Of a stretch of DNA of 64,000 nucleotides, positions 25,254 to 35,243 are shown one piece after another. The notes under the pieces were generated by a model, which saw only the letters and a program-made list of their open reading frames with translations, had not been told where the DNA came from and ran no database searches. Each line of letters starts with the position of its first letter. Position 1 is the first letter of the stretch. The DNA is from Microbacterium sp. zg-Y818 (GTDB lineage Bacteria > Actinomycetota > Actinomycetes > Actinomycetales > Microbacteriaceae): NCBI RefSeq assembly GCF_030246905.1, contig NZ_CP126741.1, forward strand, positions 2,480,001 through 2,544,000, in the 5' to 3' direction. A program made the translations under genes and the position numbers.

Positions 25254-26719
25254 TGGGCCTCGAGGAATTCGTACACCTCGGTCGAGTCCACACCGGGGAA
25301 CGAACCCGTCGGCAGGGTCGCCAGGAGCGTGCGGGGCGTGCGCACGTTGGGCCACGAGTGCTCGCGCCACGCCGACTCGAGCTCCACCGGCGCGCGCCGG
25401 CAGCAGGCCTCCACGGAGTGCTTCGATACGCCCCGGTTCGGGGTGTCCCGGCCGAGGAACCACTTCGTGTCGTCGAACCGCACGCCCACGCTCACCGAGT
25501 GCGCCCCCTCGCTCGATGCCTCCACCCGCGCCGTGCACCAGTAGGTGCCGTTGCCGGTGTCCGTGTACTGGTAGTACGGGTTGAAGTGGTCGTCGACGTC
25601 GAAGACGACCCGGCTCGTCCACTTGCGGCAGCACATCTGGCCCTCGATCGACCCCAGCCGGTCGGTCGGAAAGTTCACGTCGTCGTTCTCGTACGCCTTG
25701 GTGATCGTGCCCGACTCGTGGACCTTCAGGAAGTGCACGCGGATGCCGAGATGCACCGTCGCCAGATTGGTGAATCGGTGGGCGGCGGTCTCGTACGACA
25801 CCGAGTAGGTGTCACGCAGATCCTCGATCGACAGGGCGCGGCGCTCCTTGGCGTCGGTGAGAGCCGGCACCACGTGCCCCTCGGGGATGAGCAGCGCCCC
25901 GGTGAGGTAGTTCGTCTCCACCCGCTGGCGCAGGAACTCCGCGTAGCTGTGCGGCTCGGAGTGCCCGAGGATGCGGCTCGACAGCGCCTGCAGCACGGCG
26001 GTGCGCGGGTCGGACTGCGCCCGCACCCGACTCGACAGGTACAGCCGCCCGTTCTTGATGTCCGCGACACTGCGGGTGGTCTGCGGCAGGTCGGGCACGT
26101 AGTGCAGCGTGAAGCCGAGGTGCGCGGCGATGTCGGATGCCGTGCGCTGCGTCAGCGGGCCTCCCGGGTGCCCCACGGCGTCGAGGAGGTCCCGGGCGTG
26201 CTGCTCCAGGTCGGGGAAGTAGTTGTTCTGCGTGCGCATCAGGCGCCGCAGCGCCACGTTCGCACGCCGTGCCTCTTCCGGCGTCGCCGATCGCTCGTCG
26301 CTCAGCCGCTCGATCTCGCTCTGCAGGGCGAGCATCGCCTTGATCGCCTCGGTGGGCACCGTCTTGCCCACTCGGAAGGGCGCGATGCCGAGCGCCTGGA
26401 ACGTCTGGCCGTGCATCGCTCGCTCCATCTGGATCTCGAGCGTCGAGCGCTCATCCAGCGGCTCGGTTTCGAGCAGCGCGTCCAGCGTCGACCCCAGCGC
26501 CCGTGCGATCGCCCGCAGCAGGGTCAGCTTCGGCTCCCGCCGACCGTTCTCGATCATCGAGAGCTGACTGGGGGCGCGGTCCACCGCGGCGGCGAGCTCG
26601 TCGAGGGTCATCCCCCGCGCCGTGCGCAGCTGCCGGATTCGACGGCCCATCGTGAGTGCGTCCACACCTTGATCGTCTGCCGTGACGGTCGACGCGGGTC
26701 CCGCGAACTCGATGCTCAT
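25241..26719 (-). CDS. ramB: RamB-type XRE regulator with ImmA/IrrE and ScfR domains
   Basis: A 492-residue regulator. An XRE helix-turn-helix spans about residues 25-80 (IRQLRTARGMTLDELAAAVD, then PSQLSMIENGRREPKL). A degenerate ImmA/IrrE peptidase-like region follows about 190-320, but I see no HExxH. The C-terminal domain, rich in Cys and Trp (GQMCCRKWTSRVVFDVDDHF; HSVEACCRRAP), is the short-chain fatty-acyl-CoA regulator type. This architecture is that of RamB, which in corynebacteria and mycobacteria controls acetate and glyoxylate-cycle genes. Its divergence from malate synthase and isocitrate lyase supports the name. The upstream gap holds two similar palindromes that may be its sites. 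Confidence 0.87.
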   Translation of the reverse strand: MSIEFAGPASTVTADDQGVDALTMGRRIRQLRTARGMTLDELAAAVDRAPSQLSMIENGRREPKLTLLRAIARALGSTLDALLETEPLDERSTLEIQMERAMHGQTFQALGIAPFRVGKTVPTEAIKAMLALQSEIERLSDERSATPEEARRANVALRRLMRTQNNYFPDLEQHARDLLDAVGHPGGPLTQRTASDIAAHLGFTLHYVPDLPQTTRSVADIKNGRLYLSSRVRAQSDPRTAVLQALSSRILGHSEPHSYAEFLRQRVETNYLTGALLIPEGHVVPALTDAKERRALSIEDLRDTYSVSYETAAHRFTNLATVHLGIRVHFLKVHESGTITKAYENDDVNFPTDRLGSIEGQMCCRKWTSRVVFDVDDHFNPYYQYTDTGNGTYWCTARVEASSEGAHSVSVGVRFDDTKWFLGRDTPNRGVSKHSVEACCRRAPVELESAWREHSWPNVRTPRTLLATLPTGSFPGVDSTEVYEFLEAHAPR

Positions 26720-26750
26720 TCCGCGATTCTGTCACGAACGCAGAACTATC

Positions 26751-26796
26751 GGGAAAGTTCACACCGGTTTCGGTCATCAAGGGCGTGAAACTTCAC
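26751..26796. promoter_or_regulatory. Two candidate RamB operators (GTGAA-N2-TTCAC type)
   Basis: GTGAAACTTCAC at 26785-26796 has perfect 5-base arms. GGGAAAGTTCAC at 26751-26762 is the same unit read on the opposite strand with one changed base (GTGAA-CT-TTCCC). They are 34 bases apart, in the 205-base gap between ramB and aceB. The first lies 32 bases before the ramB start codon. Such placement fits regulation of both divergent transcripts. Confidence 0.5.
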
Positions 26797-26924
26797 CGGA
26801 TAGTGGACACACGACGCACCGCCCAGGGATCCGAACCGCGGATCACGGGGTGCCGGACCGGCGCACACGCCGGGCGACGCACCTCGGAACACTCACCCGC
26901 ACTCGCTCACAGGAGAACAGGGAC

Positions 26925-28589
<1,665 letters not shown>

Positions 28590-28647
28590 CCCGCACCCGT
28601 CGCCGCGCGCGCGACTCCACCGTCACACCCCAACGAAGGGACCAGAA

Positions 28648-30243
28648 ATGACCACCTACCAGGACGACATCGAAGCCATCCAATCGCTCAAGGCGGAGCA
28701 CGGCTCCGCCTGGGATGCCATCAACCCCGAGTCCGTCGCCCGCATGCGGGCGCAGAACCGCTTCAAGACCGGGCTCGAGATCGCTCAGTACACGGCCGAC
28801 ATCATGCGGCGCGACATGGCCGAATACGACCAGGACTCATCGGTGTACACCCAGTCGCTCGGTGTCTGGCATGGCTTCATCGGCCAGCAGAAGCTGATCT
28901 CGATCAAGAAGCACCTCAAGACGACGAACAAGCGCTACCTCTACCTCTCGGGGTGGATGGTCGCCGCGCTCCGCTCGGAGTTCGGGCCGCTCCCCGACCA
29001 GTCGATGCACGAGAAGACGTCCGTGCCCGCCCTCATCGAGGAGCTCTACACGTTCTTGCGCCAGGCCGACGCCCGCGAGCTCGACCTGCTCTTCACCCAG
29101 CTCGACACGGCCCGCCTGGCCGGCGACGAGACGGGGGCCGAGTTCATCCAGACGCAGATCGACAGCTACGAGACCCACGTCGTGCCGATCATCGCCGACA
29201 TCGACGCCGGGTTCGGCAACCCCGAGGCCACGTACCTGCTGGCCAAGAAGATGATCGAGGCGGGCGCCTGCGCCATCCAGATCGAGAACCAGGTGTCGGA
29301 CGAGAAGCAGTGCGGCCACCAGGACGGCAAGGTCACGGTGCCCCACGAGGACTTCGTCGCCAAGATCAACGCCGTGCGCTACGCGTTTCTCGAGCTGGGC
29401 ATCGACAACGGGATCATCGTCGCCCGCACCGACTCGCTCGGCGCCGGCCTGACGCAGAAGCTCGCCGTCACGAACGAGCCCGGCGACCTGGGCGACCAGT
29501 ACAACTCGTTCCTCGATGTCGAGGAGATCTCGGAGAGCGACCTCGGCAACGGCGACGTCGTCATCAAGCGCGAGGGCCAGCTGCTGCGACCCAAGCGTCT
29601 CGCGAGCAACCTCTACCAGTTCCGCGCGGGTACCGGTGAGGAGCGGGTCGTGCTCGACTGCATCACGTCGCTGCGCAGCGGCGCCGACCTGCTGTGGATC
29701 GAGACCGAGAAGCCGCACGTGGAGCAGATCGCCGCCATGGTCGACGCGGTCCGCGCGGAGATCCCGGACGCGAAGCTCGTCTACAACAACAGCCCGTCCT
29801 TCAACTGGACGCTCAGCTTCCGCCAGCAGGCCTACGACCTGCTCGCCGAGCAGGGCGAGGACGTCTCGGCCTACGACCGCGGCGATCTCATGAACGTCGC
29901 GTACGACGACACGGAGCTCGGCCGGCTGGCCGATGAGAAGATCCGCACGTTCCAGCGCGACGGGTCGGCTCGGGCCGGCATCTTCCACCACCTCATCACG
30001 CTGCCGACCTACCACACGGCCGCGCTGTCGACCGATGACCTCGCCAAGGGGTACTTCGGCGACGAGGGCATGCTCGCCTACGTCCGCGGAGTTCAGCGCC
30101 GTGAGATCCGCGAGGGCATCGCAACGGTCAAGCACCAGAACATGGCCGGGAGCGACATCGGCGACAACCACAAGGAGTACTTCGCCGGCGCGGCGGCCCT
30201 CAAGGCAGGCGGCGCACACAACACGATGAACCAGTTCAGCTGA
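28648..30243 (+). CDS. aceA: Isocitrate lyase, long Pseudomonas-type
   Basis: A 531-residue isocitrate lyase. Mg ligands and substrate residues are in ADIDAGFGN (183-191). The catalytic loop reads DEKQCGHQDGK (218-228), with catalytic C222. The common short enzymes (about 430 residues, as in Corynebacterium and E. coli) have KKCGH. The KQCGHQDGK form, the length and the inserts around 250-330 match the 531-residue enzymes I remember from Pseudomonas and Acinetobacter. The protein cleaves isocitrate to glyoxylate and succinate. A GAAGGGACC site precedes the ATG. Confidence 0.95.
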   Translation: MTTYQDDIEAIQSLKAEHGSAWDAINPESVARMRAQNRFKTGLEIAQYTADIMRRDMAEYDQDSSVYTQSLGVWHGFIGQQKLISIKKHLKTTNKRYLYLSGWMVAALRSEFGPLPDQSMHEKTSVPALIEELYTFLRQADARELDLLFTQLDTARLAGDETGAEFIQTQIDSYETHVVPIIADIDAGFGNPEATYLLAKKMIEAGACAIQIENQVSDEKQCGHQDGKVTVPHEDFVAKINAVRYAFLELGIDNGIIVARTDSLGAGLTQKLAVTNEPGDLGDQYNSFLDVEEISESDLGNGDVVIKREGQLLRPKRLASNLYQFRAGTGEERVVLDCITSLRSGADLLWIETEKPHVEQIAAMVDAVRAEIPDAKLVYNNSPSFNWTLSFRQQAYDLLAEQGEDVSAYDRGDLMNVAYDDTELGRLADEKIRTFQRDGSARAGIFHHLITLPTYHTAALSTDDLAKGYFGDEGMLAYVRGVQRREIREGIATVKHQNMAGSDIGDNHKEYFAGAAALKAGGAHNTMNQFS

Positions 30244-30258
30244 GCGCCAGAACGACAT

Positions 30259-30298
30259 CGGCGGATGCCTCGGACCAGCCGGTCCGGGGCATCCGCCG
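30259..30298 (+). terminator. Strong terminator after the aceB-aceA operon
   Basis: The 11-base arm CGGCGGATGCC at 30259-30269 pairs with 30288-30298. Together with the inner CGGACC/GGTCCG and one G-U pair this makes an 18-bp stem on a 4-base loop, followed by TTTCCGTT. It starts 15 bases after the aceA stop. Confidence 0.88.
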
Positions 30299-30380
30299 TT
30301 TCCGTTCCTCGAAATGTCGATTTCCCCTGCCGCCGAACCGACGCGTTGTCGTAACGTCACTCCCAACGAAAGGCGACGCG

Positions 30381-30716
30381 ATGCGATACCTCATGCTGGT
30401 GCTCACCGATCCGGAGCTCGAGACCCCCGAAGAGCCGCCCGTGTCGATCGAGCAGTGGGTCGACGAGGCCTACGGCACCGACCGGGCCGTCGAGGGCGAC
30501 CGGCTGCGGCCCGCGTCCGAGGCGAAGACCATCCGACGGCGTCGGCGCGAGGTGATCGTCAGCGACGGCCCGTTCGCCGAGGCCTACGAACTCATCGGGG
30601 GCTTCGACGTGCTGGAGTGCGACAACCTCGATGAGGCGGTCGAGCTCGCGTCGCGGCATCCGATGGCCACCGCGGGGGTCATCCAACTGCACCCCGCCTG
30701 GCCACTGGACCTCTGA
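30381..30716 (+). CDS. YciI-like (DGPF-domain) protein
   Basis: A 111-residue protein of the YCII-related/DGPF family. The family signature SDGPFAEA stands at residues 61-68, after a beta strand RREVIV, and is followed by IGGFDVLECDNLDEAVELA and a final helix and strand. Such proteins are ferredoxin-like dimers of unknown function, often next to ECF sigma factors; none is nearby. TAACGT at 30352-30357 is a possible -10, and GAAAGG precedes the ATG. It converges on the adenylate-forming enzyme gene. Confidence 0.85.
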   Translation: MRYLMLVLTDPELETPEEPPVSIEQWVDEAYGTDRAVEGDRLRPASEAKTIRRRRREVIVSDGPFAEAYELIGGFDVLECDNLDEAVELASRHPMATAGVIQLHPAWPLDL

Positions 30717-30728
30717 CGTCGCCGCAGG

Positions 30729-32090
30729 TCAGCCGAGGGCGCTGCGATAGCGGCGGGGCTTTCCCTCGCCGAGGTCGGCCGGTCGCTCGACGCGCTCGAG
30801 CGTGAGCGGCCGACCGAGGAGGGCGTGCAGCGCCCGCGTCACGGCATCCGCGTCGCCACCGGCGATGCGGGCCGAGACGCTCCCGTCGGCCGCCTGCTCG
30901 ACGCTCCAGCCCAGCACGCCGTGGGCCTGCAGCTGCTGCGTGACGTCGACGCATGGCACCAGTCGACCGTCGGCGGCGGCGAAGCGGGTGTGCTCGCGCC
31001 CCTCCAGGTCGGCGATCCCGCGCGCCCCGTCGGCGAGGCGCACCAGCCGCCCGAAGTCGCCGGTGCGGTAGCGCACGAGGGGAAGCAGCGGGTTCTCCCC
31101 CGCCGTCACCACGATCTCGCCGACCTCGCCGTCGCGCACCGGCTGCCCGTCCGCATCGAGCGTCTCGACCACGACCCGCCGATCCAGCACCCGGAAGGGG
31201 CCGTCATCGGTGCGCACCGCGATCGGTCGCGTCTCGTGCAGGCTGTACACGTCGAACACCGGGCAGGCGAACGCCGCCTCGAGCTCCGCGCGGAGGGGTG
31301 CGGACAGCGCCATCGCGCTGGAGAACAGCGCGAGCGGACGCACGACGGCGCGCAGGTCGTCGGCGAGCAGCTCCGCCAGGCTCGTCGGGTTGCCGGTGAG
31401 CACCTGCGGGTCGGCGTCGGCGAGGAACCGCGCCCGGGCACCGGCATCCGTCCACGCCCGCTCGTGCAGGTTGATGCGCGCCATCGCCCGCTGGCCGAAG
31501 CCGCTCACGAGCGAGACGTACGTGAACGCATCCCGCTGGTGCACGAGATGGGCCAGGGCGAGGCGCTCGCCGTCGGGCGCCCAGCCGACACCGGCATCGT
31601 GCACCAGCGCGACGAGATCGTGGAACCCGCGGGCGACCTCCTCGACGTCGTCGGGAATGAGCAGCGCCGCTCCCGTGGAGCCCGAGCTGGTGCCGTGCAC
31701 CATGCGGTCGAGGTCCGCGTCGAGCGGCACGAACGACGCGAGGTCGTCGACGAGGTGGCGCCGCGTGATCGGGGGGAAGTCCTCGAAGGCATCCAGCCCC
31801 GGCATCCGCCGGTAGTAGAGCAGCCGCCGCGCCGTTGCCAGGTGCTCGTCGAGCCACCCCGCGGTGGGCAGCGGCCTTCGTGCCCGATCGGTCATCTCGG
31901 CGGTCAGGCGGTCCCCCGTCGCGTGCGTCCACGCCGGGGCGCTCGGATGCCGCCGCCACCGCGCCAGCCGGGCGGCGCCGTCGGCGTCCATGGTCGGCCA
32001 CCGCTCCGCATCGGTGAGCACCGCTGCGGCACCGGGCGTGTATTCGTCGAGGACCAGCGGATCGCGCTCGTCGCGGTGCGCAGCGGTCAC
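30729..32090 (-). CDS. PaaK/CapK-like adenylate-forming enzyme
   Basis: A 453-residue member of the phenylacetate-CoA ligase / CapK-like branch of AMP-forming enzymes. The ATP-loop reads GTSSGSTGAALL in the first third, where most relatives have a Lys or Arg after the TG. VYSLHETRP is motif A5, YRTGDFGRL is motif A7, and GKPRRYRS at the C-terminus holds the likely catalytic lysine of the mobile domain. It should adenylate a carboxylate and may pass it to CoA or another acceptor; the substrate is unknown. The GTG start lies 9 bases after the preceding gene. It is the last gene of the MoxR-VWA cluster, an unusual partner for an acyl-activating enzyme. Confidence 0.72.
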   Translation of the reverse strand: MTAAHRDERDPLVLDEYTPGAAAVLTDAERWPTMDADGAARLARWRRHPSAPAWTHATGDRLTAEMTDRARRPLPTAGWLDEHLATARRLLYYRRMPGLDAFEDFPPITRRHLVDDLASFVPLDADLDRMVHGTSSGSTGAALLIPDDVEEVARGFHDLVALVHDAGVGWAPDGERLALAHLVHQRDAFTYVSLVSGFGQRAMARINLHERAWTDAGARARFLADADPQVLTGNPTSLAELLADDLRAVVRPLALFSSAMALSAPLRAELEAAFACPVFDVYSLHETRPIAVRTDDGPFRVLDRRVVVETLDADGQPVRDGEVGEIVVTAGENPLLPLVRYRTGDFGRLVRLADGARGIADLEGREHTRFAAADGRLVPCVDVTQQLQAHGVLGWSVEQAADGSVSARIAGGDADAVTRALHALLGRPLTLERVERPADLGEGKPRRYRSALG

Positions 32091-32099
32091 CTGGACCGC

Positions 32100-32708
32100 T
32101 CACTCACTGGTGTACCTGGCCGCCGCCTCGCGCGCGCGGGCCTCGGACAGGCGGCGGGCGATCTCGGACCGGTGACGGTGCTCGGCGTAGGCCTCGGCGA
32201 GCGCGGCGTTGCGGCGCAGCGAGTCGCGTGCGTCCAGCAGCGACCGCGCGGTGTCGATGCTCTCGCCCGCCGGAAGGAATCCGCACCACAGCAGAAACGT
32301 GCGCGCCGCCTCCTCGCGGCGCTCGTCGTCGCTGATCCAGTCGAGCGGATCGACGATCGGGGCCAGTCGCAGCGCGAGGGCATCCACCGCCATGGCGCGG
32401 TCGCCGCCGACGAGGGTGGGCGTGAACGGCTCGACGACGTCCTCGCTCGCGATCAGCCACAGCGCCACCGACGCTCCGAGCTGCACGCGCGCATTCTGCG
32501 TGACGGAGAGGCACCGCAGCGATTCGCCGAGGATGTCGCCGGCGAGCGCAGGCAACGAGATCCGTTCGTCGAGGAACGGGCGCGGCACGCTGGACAGCCG
32601 GGAGGCGACGGCCGCAAGCGACGGGCCGGGGCGGGCGGACCGCCAGGCGTCGTCCTCCGCCGGCGCGCGCTCCGCCCACGCCGCGAGCAGATCGTCGATC
32701 TCAGCCAT
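32100..32708 (-). CDS. Unknown helical protein of the MoxR-VWA cluster
   Basis: A 202-residue protein with no family I recognise. It looks mostly helical, without signal peptide, transmembrane segment or conserved Cys/His pattern. It opens with an acidic helix MAEIDDLLAAWAER. The C-terminal 60 residues (from about ARSLLDARDSLRR) are rich in Arg, Ala and Glu and could form a coiled coil. The ATG overlaps the stop of the metallopeptidase-VWA gene by eight bases, so the two are translationally coupled. A role as an adaptor for that protein is inference from context only. Confidence 0.7.
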   Translation of the reverse strand: MAEIDDLLAAWAERAPAEDDAWRSARPGPSLAAVASRLSSVPRPFLDERISLPALAGDILGESLRCLSVTQNARVQLGASVALWLIASEDVVEPFTPTLVGGDRAMAVDALALRLAPIVDPLDWISDDERREEAARTFLLWCGFLPAGESIDTARSLLDARDSLRRNAALAEAYAEHRHRSEIARRLSEARAREAAARYTSE

Positions 32709-34575
32709 GCAGTGCCTCCGCCAGACGCGCGCACACCGCGGGCGCGTCGTCCATCGTCTTCAGGAACAAGGTGTCGTAGCCCACGCCCGCCGCCACGTGT
32801 TCGATACGTCGGGCGCGGTCCATCAGAATGAGCGTTCCCGAGGTGAGCTTCGTGCGCGTGGCCGCCGCCACGTGCGCGTAGATCTCGTTGCGCACCCCGA
32901 ACATCGACTCGAGGCCGTCATCCGAGAGCACGACGAGGTGCCGGCGCACCTCCTCCGCCGGTGGCGGCAGCGGGGCGTACCTCCGCTCGAGCAGGTCGAG
33001 CGGAAAGGTCGTGCCCCCGGCGAAGAACCACGCGAGGTCGCCCACGATCCGCGCGGGGTCGCGCGAGAACGCTTCGTCGCCGGCCACCTGGCCGGAGCCC
33101 GAGAAGCTCGTCACGCGCACCCGCCCGCCGCCGCGCAGGACCGAGAGGGCGAGGATCGTTCCGGCGAGCACCGCGGGGGAACCGTCCCGAGGGTCGGGCA
33201 TGGAGCCGGACGAGTCGACGTACAGGTCCAGGGCGATGCTCGACTCCTGCGGCTCCGGCTCATCGTCGAGGAACGAGCGGCGCCGAGTCGTCACCCCTGG
33301 GACGATGTCCGCGCCGGCCTGCAGCGTCGCCGACCAGTCGATGTCGGCGAGATCGTCGCCCAGCTCCCACGCTTCGAGCGGACCGGGCAGTTCGGGGACC
33401 GGCCGCGCGGGGCGACGCTGGCGGAGGGGCCTGACCCAGGGCGTGGCCTCGAGGCGGTACCACGCGGCCGTGACCGCCTCGGCGTCGACGGTGGAGTAGA
33501 GCTCGAGGGTGCGGGCCAGATCCAGGCTCTGACCCGGGGCGTCGCCCGCGCGGACCGTGCTGCGCCCCGTCCCGCGTGCGGGCTCGCGCCCGGAACGGTC
33601 GGGAAGAGCACCCGAGAGCCGGCGATCGGCCAGCACCCGGCCGAGTTCGTGCGGCGTGGGCGCTGCCTCATCCGCCGCGCACCCGCCGGGTGCCCCCGCG
33701 ATGCCGGGTCCACCCCGGCGCTGCCCCTCCACGAGATAGGGCGCAGCGAGCACGCCGAAGCGCAACGCGCCGCCGACGGGGTCGACGGCGAAGGTGCGCA
33801 CGAGTCCCGCGAGCAGGTCGGCGTCGAGCGCGGGGCGCGTCGTGATGACGCTGTCCAGCTCCGCCGCGATGCGCGCCGCCTCCCGGCGCGCATTGCGCAG
33901 CATCTCCTCACTCATCCGACGGTGCGCCGGGATCTGATCCAGGGGCACCTCGTCGAAGGCATCCACCGCCCGCGGCGCCGGCGGCGCCGGCGGCTGCGCA
34001 GCACACAGGGTCGCGGCCGGCAGATTCCACACCAGCTCGTAGGTGCGCAGGTACACCCACCACAGCCGGTGCGGGGTGTCATAGGAGTCGCGGTACAGCG
34101 CGCGGGACAGTCGGATGATCCCGGGCTCGGGCTCTCCGTCGCGGCGGCGCTGCAGCATGGCGACGCGCGCGTTCACGAGCAGATCGGTCCAGAGGTTGGA
34201 CAGCAGCGCCAGGTCGTCCTTGCGAATGGCGTCCGCTCCGGATGCCACGAGGGCACGTCCCAGCTGGTGGCGGATCTTCAGCGCGTCGATGCGCGTGCTC
34301 GGCGCGAGCACGTGGTGGCCGATCTCGTGGGCGAACACGCTCTCCATCTCGGCCGCACCGCCCATCTCACCGACCATGGCGGGGTCGACGAAGACCGACG
34401 GCGGAAAGGAGAACCACGCCGGCGCGCCGCGTTCGGCTCCTGCGCCGGGCCGCAGCTCGGCGTCGTGCATGCGCACTCCCCAGAGGGCGAGAGCCCGGGT
34501 CCAGGCATCACGCGTCGCGCCGTCCAGCGGCACCGTCGCCGGTGCCGGCGAGGTGGGGGCCGCCTCCGAGCTCAC
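32701..34575 (-). CDS. Zinc-metallopeptidase / von Willebrand factor A fusion protein
   Basis: A 624-residue cytoplasmic protein. The N-terminal domain carries the zincin motif HEIGH at 83-87 in VFAHEIGHHVLAP, followed by LWTDLLVNARVA (129-140), which resembles the second half of the DUF2201-type metallopeptidase core. Then comes a less ordered middle region (about 190-440) rich in Pro, Arg and Gly. The VWA domain begins about 445 with a complete MIDAS: D454, S456 and S458 in VDSSGSM, T522 or T523 in GGTTF, and D552/D553 in VLSDDG. The GTG start overlaps the preceding stop (GTGA). MoxR ATPases commonly remodel complexes through VWA partners; here the VWA is tethered to a putative protease. 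Substrates are unknown. Confidence 0.8.
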   Translation of the reverse strand: MSSEAAPTSPAPATVPLDGATRDAWTRALALWGVRMHDAELRPGAGAERGAPAWFSFPPSVFVDPAMVGEMGGAAEMESVFAHEIGHHVLAPSTRIDALKIRHQLGRALVASGADAIRKDDLALLSNLWTDLLVNARVAMLQRRRDGEPEPGIIRLSRALYRDSYDTPHRLWWVYLRTYELVWNLPAATLCAAQPPAPPAPRAVDAFDEVPLDQIPAHRRMSEEMLRNARREAARIAAELDSVITTRPALDADLLAGLVRTFAVDPVGGALRFGVLAAPYLVEGQRRGGPGIAGAPGGCAADEAAPTPHELGRVLADRRLSGALPDRSGREPARGTGRSTVRAGDAPGQSLDLARTLELYSTVDAEAVTAAWYRLEATPWVRPLRQRRPARPVPELPGPLEAWELGDDLADIDWSATLQAGADIVPGVTTRRRSFLDDEPEPQESSIALDLYVDSSGSMPDPRDGSPAVLAGTILALSVLRGGGRVRVTSFSGSGQVAGDEAFSRDPARIVGDLAWFFAGGTTFPLDLLERRYAPLPPPAEEVRRHLVVLSDDGLESMFGVRNEIYAHVAAATRTKLTSGTLILMDRARRIEHVAAGVGYDTLFLKTMDDAPAVCARLAEALHG

Positions 34576-35243
34576 GCGGCATCCCACACGTGGACCCACG
34601 CGAGGTACGAGCTGGGCGTGCAGACGATCGACGCGGCCGAATCGGATGCCGGCGGGGCCTGCGCGATCGGGTCGCCGTCCGTGTCGTCCATCCTCACCAG
34701 ACGGTGACCCCACACGTCGGCGTCCAGCCGCCACCACTCGTCGCCTGCGCGGATCGCGAAGGCGCCCGGTTCCGACAGCGGCACGCCCAGCTCGGGCGGC
34801 ATGATCCAGGCGCCGCCGAGACCGGCGAAGCCGCCGACGGCGCAGACATACCCGCGCGCGGCGGGTCGCCGCGGCCACCAGAAGCGGTCGGTGCGCTGCG
34901 CCGCGGCGAACGCCGCCACCGATTCCACGCCGTCCAGCCCGAGCGTGCGGCCGGCGGCGAGACCGGCGCCGCCGGCCACCAGCGCGTCGAGCCTGGTCAG
35001 TGCGTCATCGCGGTAGGCGAGCGCTCCGGCGCGCCATGCCGCAACGGCCGCGTAACTCAGCAGCTCATCGCGATCGGGGGCGGGCCTCTCCTCCAGCGCA
35101 GCCGCCAGGCCGGCGCCGAAGAGCGCGGGGTCGCCACCGGCGCGGCGGACGTTCTCGGCGGCGAGGGCGACATCGAATCCGGCCAGCTGAGGCGGACCGC
35201 CCAGCGGCGCCTCGGCGTTCGCGAGATGGCCGGGCCGATTCAC
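34572..35243 (-). CDS. Unknown protein of the MoxR-VWA cluster
   Basis: A 223-residue protein of unrecognised family. The N-terminal half is helical and Ala-rich (FDVALAAENVRRAGGD; LSYAAVAAWRAGALAY). The C-terminal half is rich in Trp and Gly with alternating strands (DRFWWPRRPAARGYVCAVGG; GAWIMPPELGVPL; DEWWRLDADVWGHRLV), suggesting a small beta domain. There is no signal or membrane segment. I take the GTG at 35243, which overlaps the MoxR stop as GTGA like the next junction; a GTG six codons earlier is possible. Tight coupling on both sides suggests stoichiometric production with MoxR and the VWA protein. Confidence 0.7.
   Translation of the reverse strand: MNRPGHLANAEAPLGGPPQLAGFDVALAAENVRRAGGDPALFGAGLAAALEERPAPDRDELLSYAAVAAWRAGALAYRDDALTRLDALVAGGAGLAAGRTLGLDGVESVAAFAAAQRTDRFWWPRRPAARGYVCAVGGFAGLGGAWIMPPELGVPLSEPGAFAIRAGDEWWRLDADVWGHRLVRMDDTDGDPIAQAPPASDSAASIVCTPSSYLAWVHVWDAA

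Noticed and set aside
32209..34707. An 832-codon plus-strand frame opposite the VWA gene
   Set aside because: No recognisable motif and composition of an antisense shadow; the minus strand carries HEIGH and a full MIDAS.
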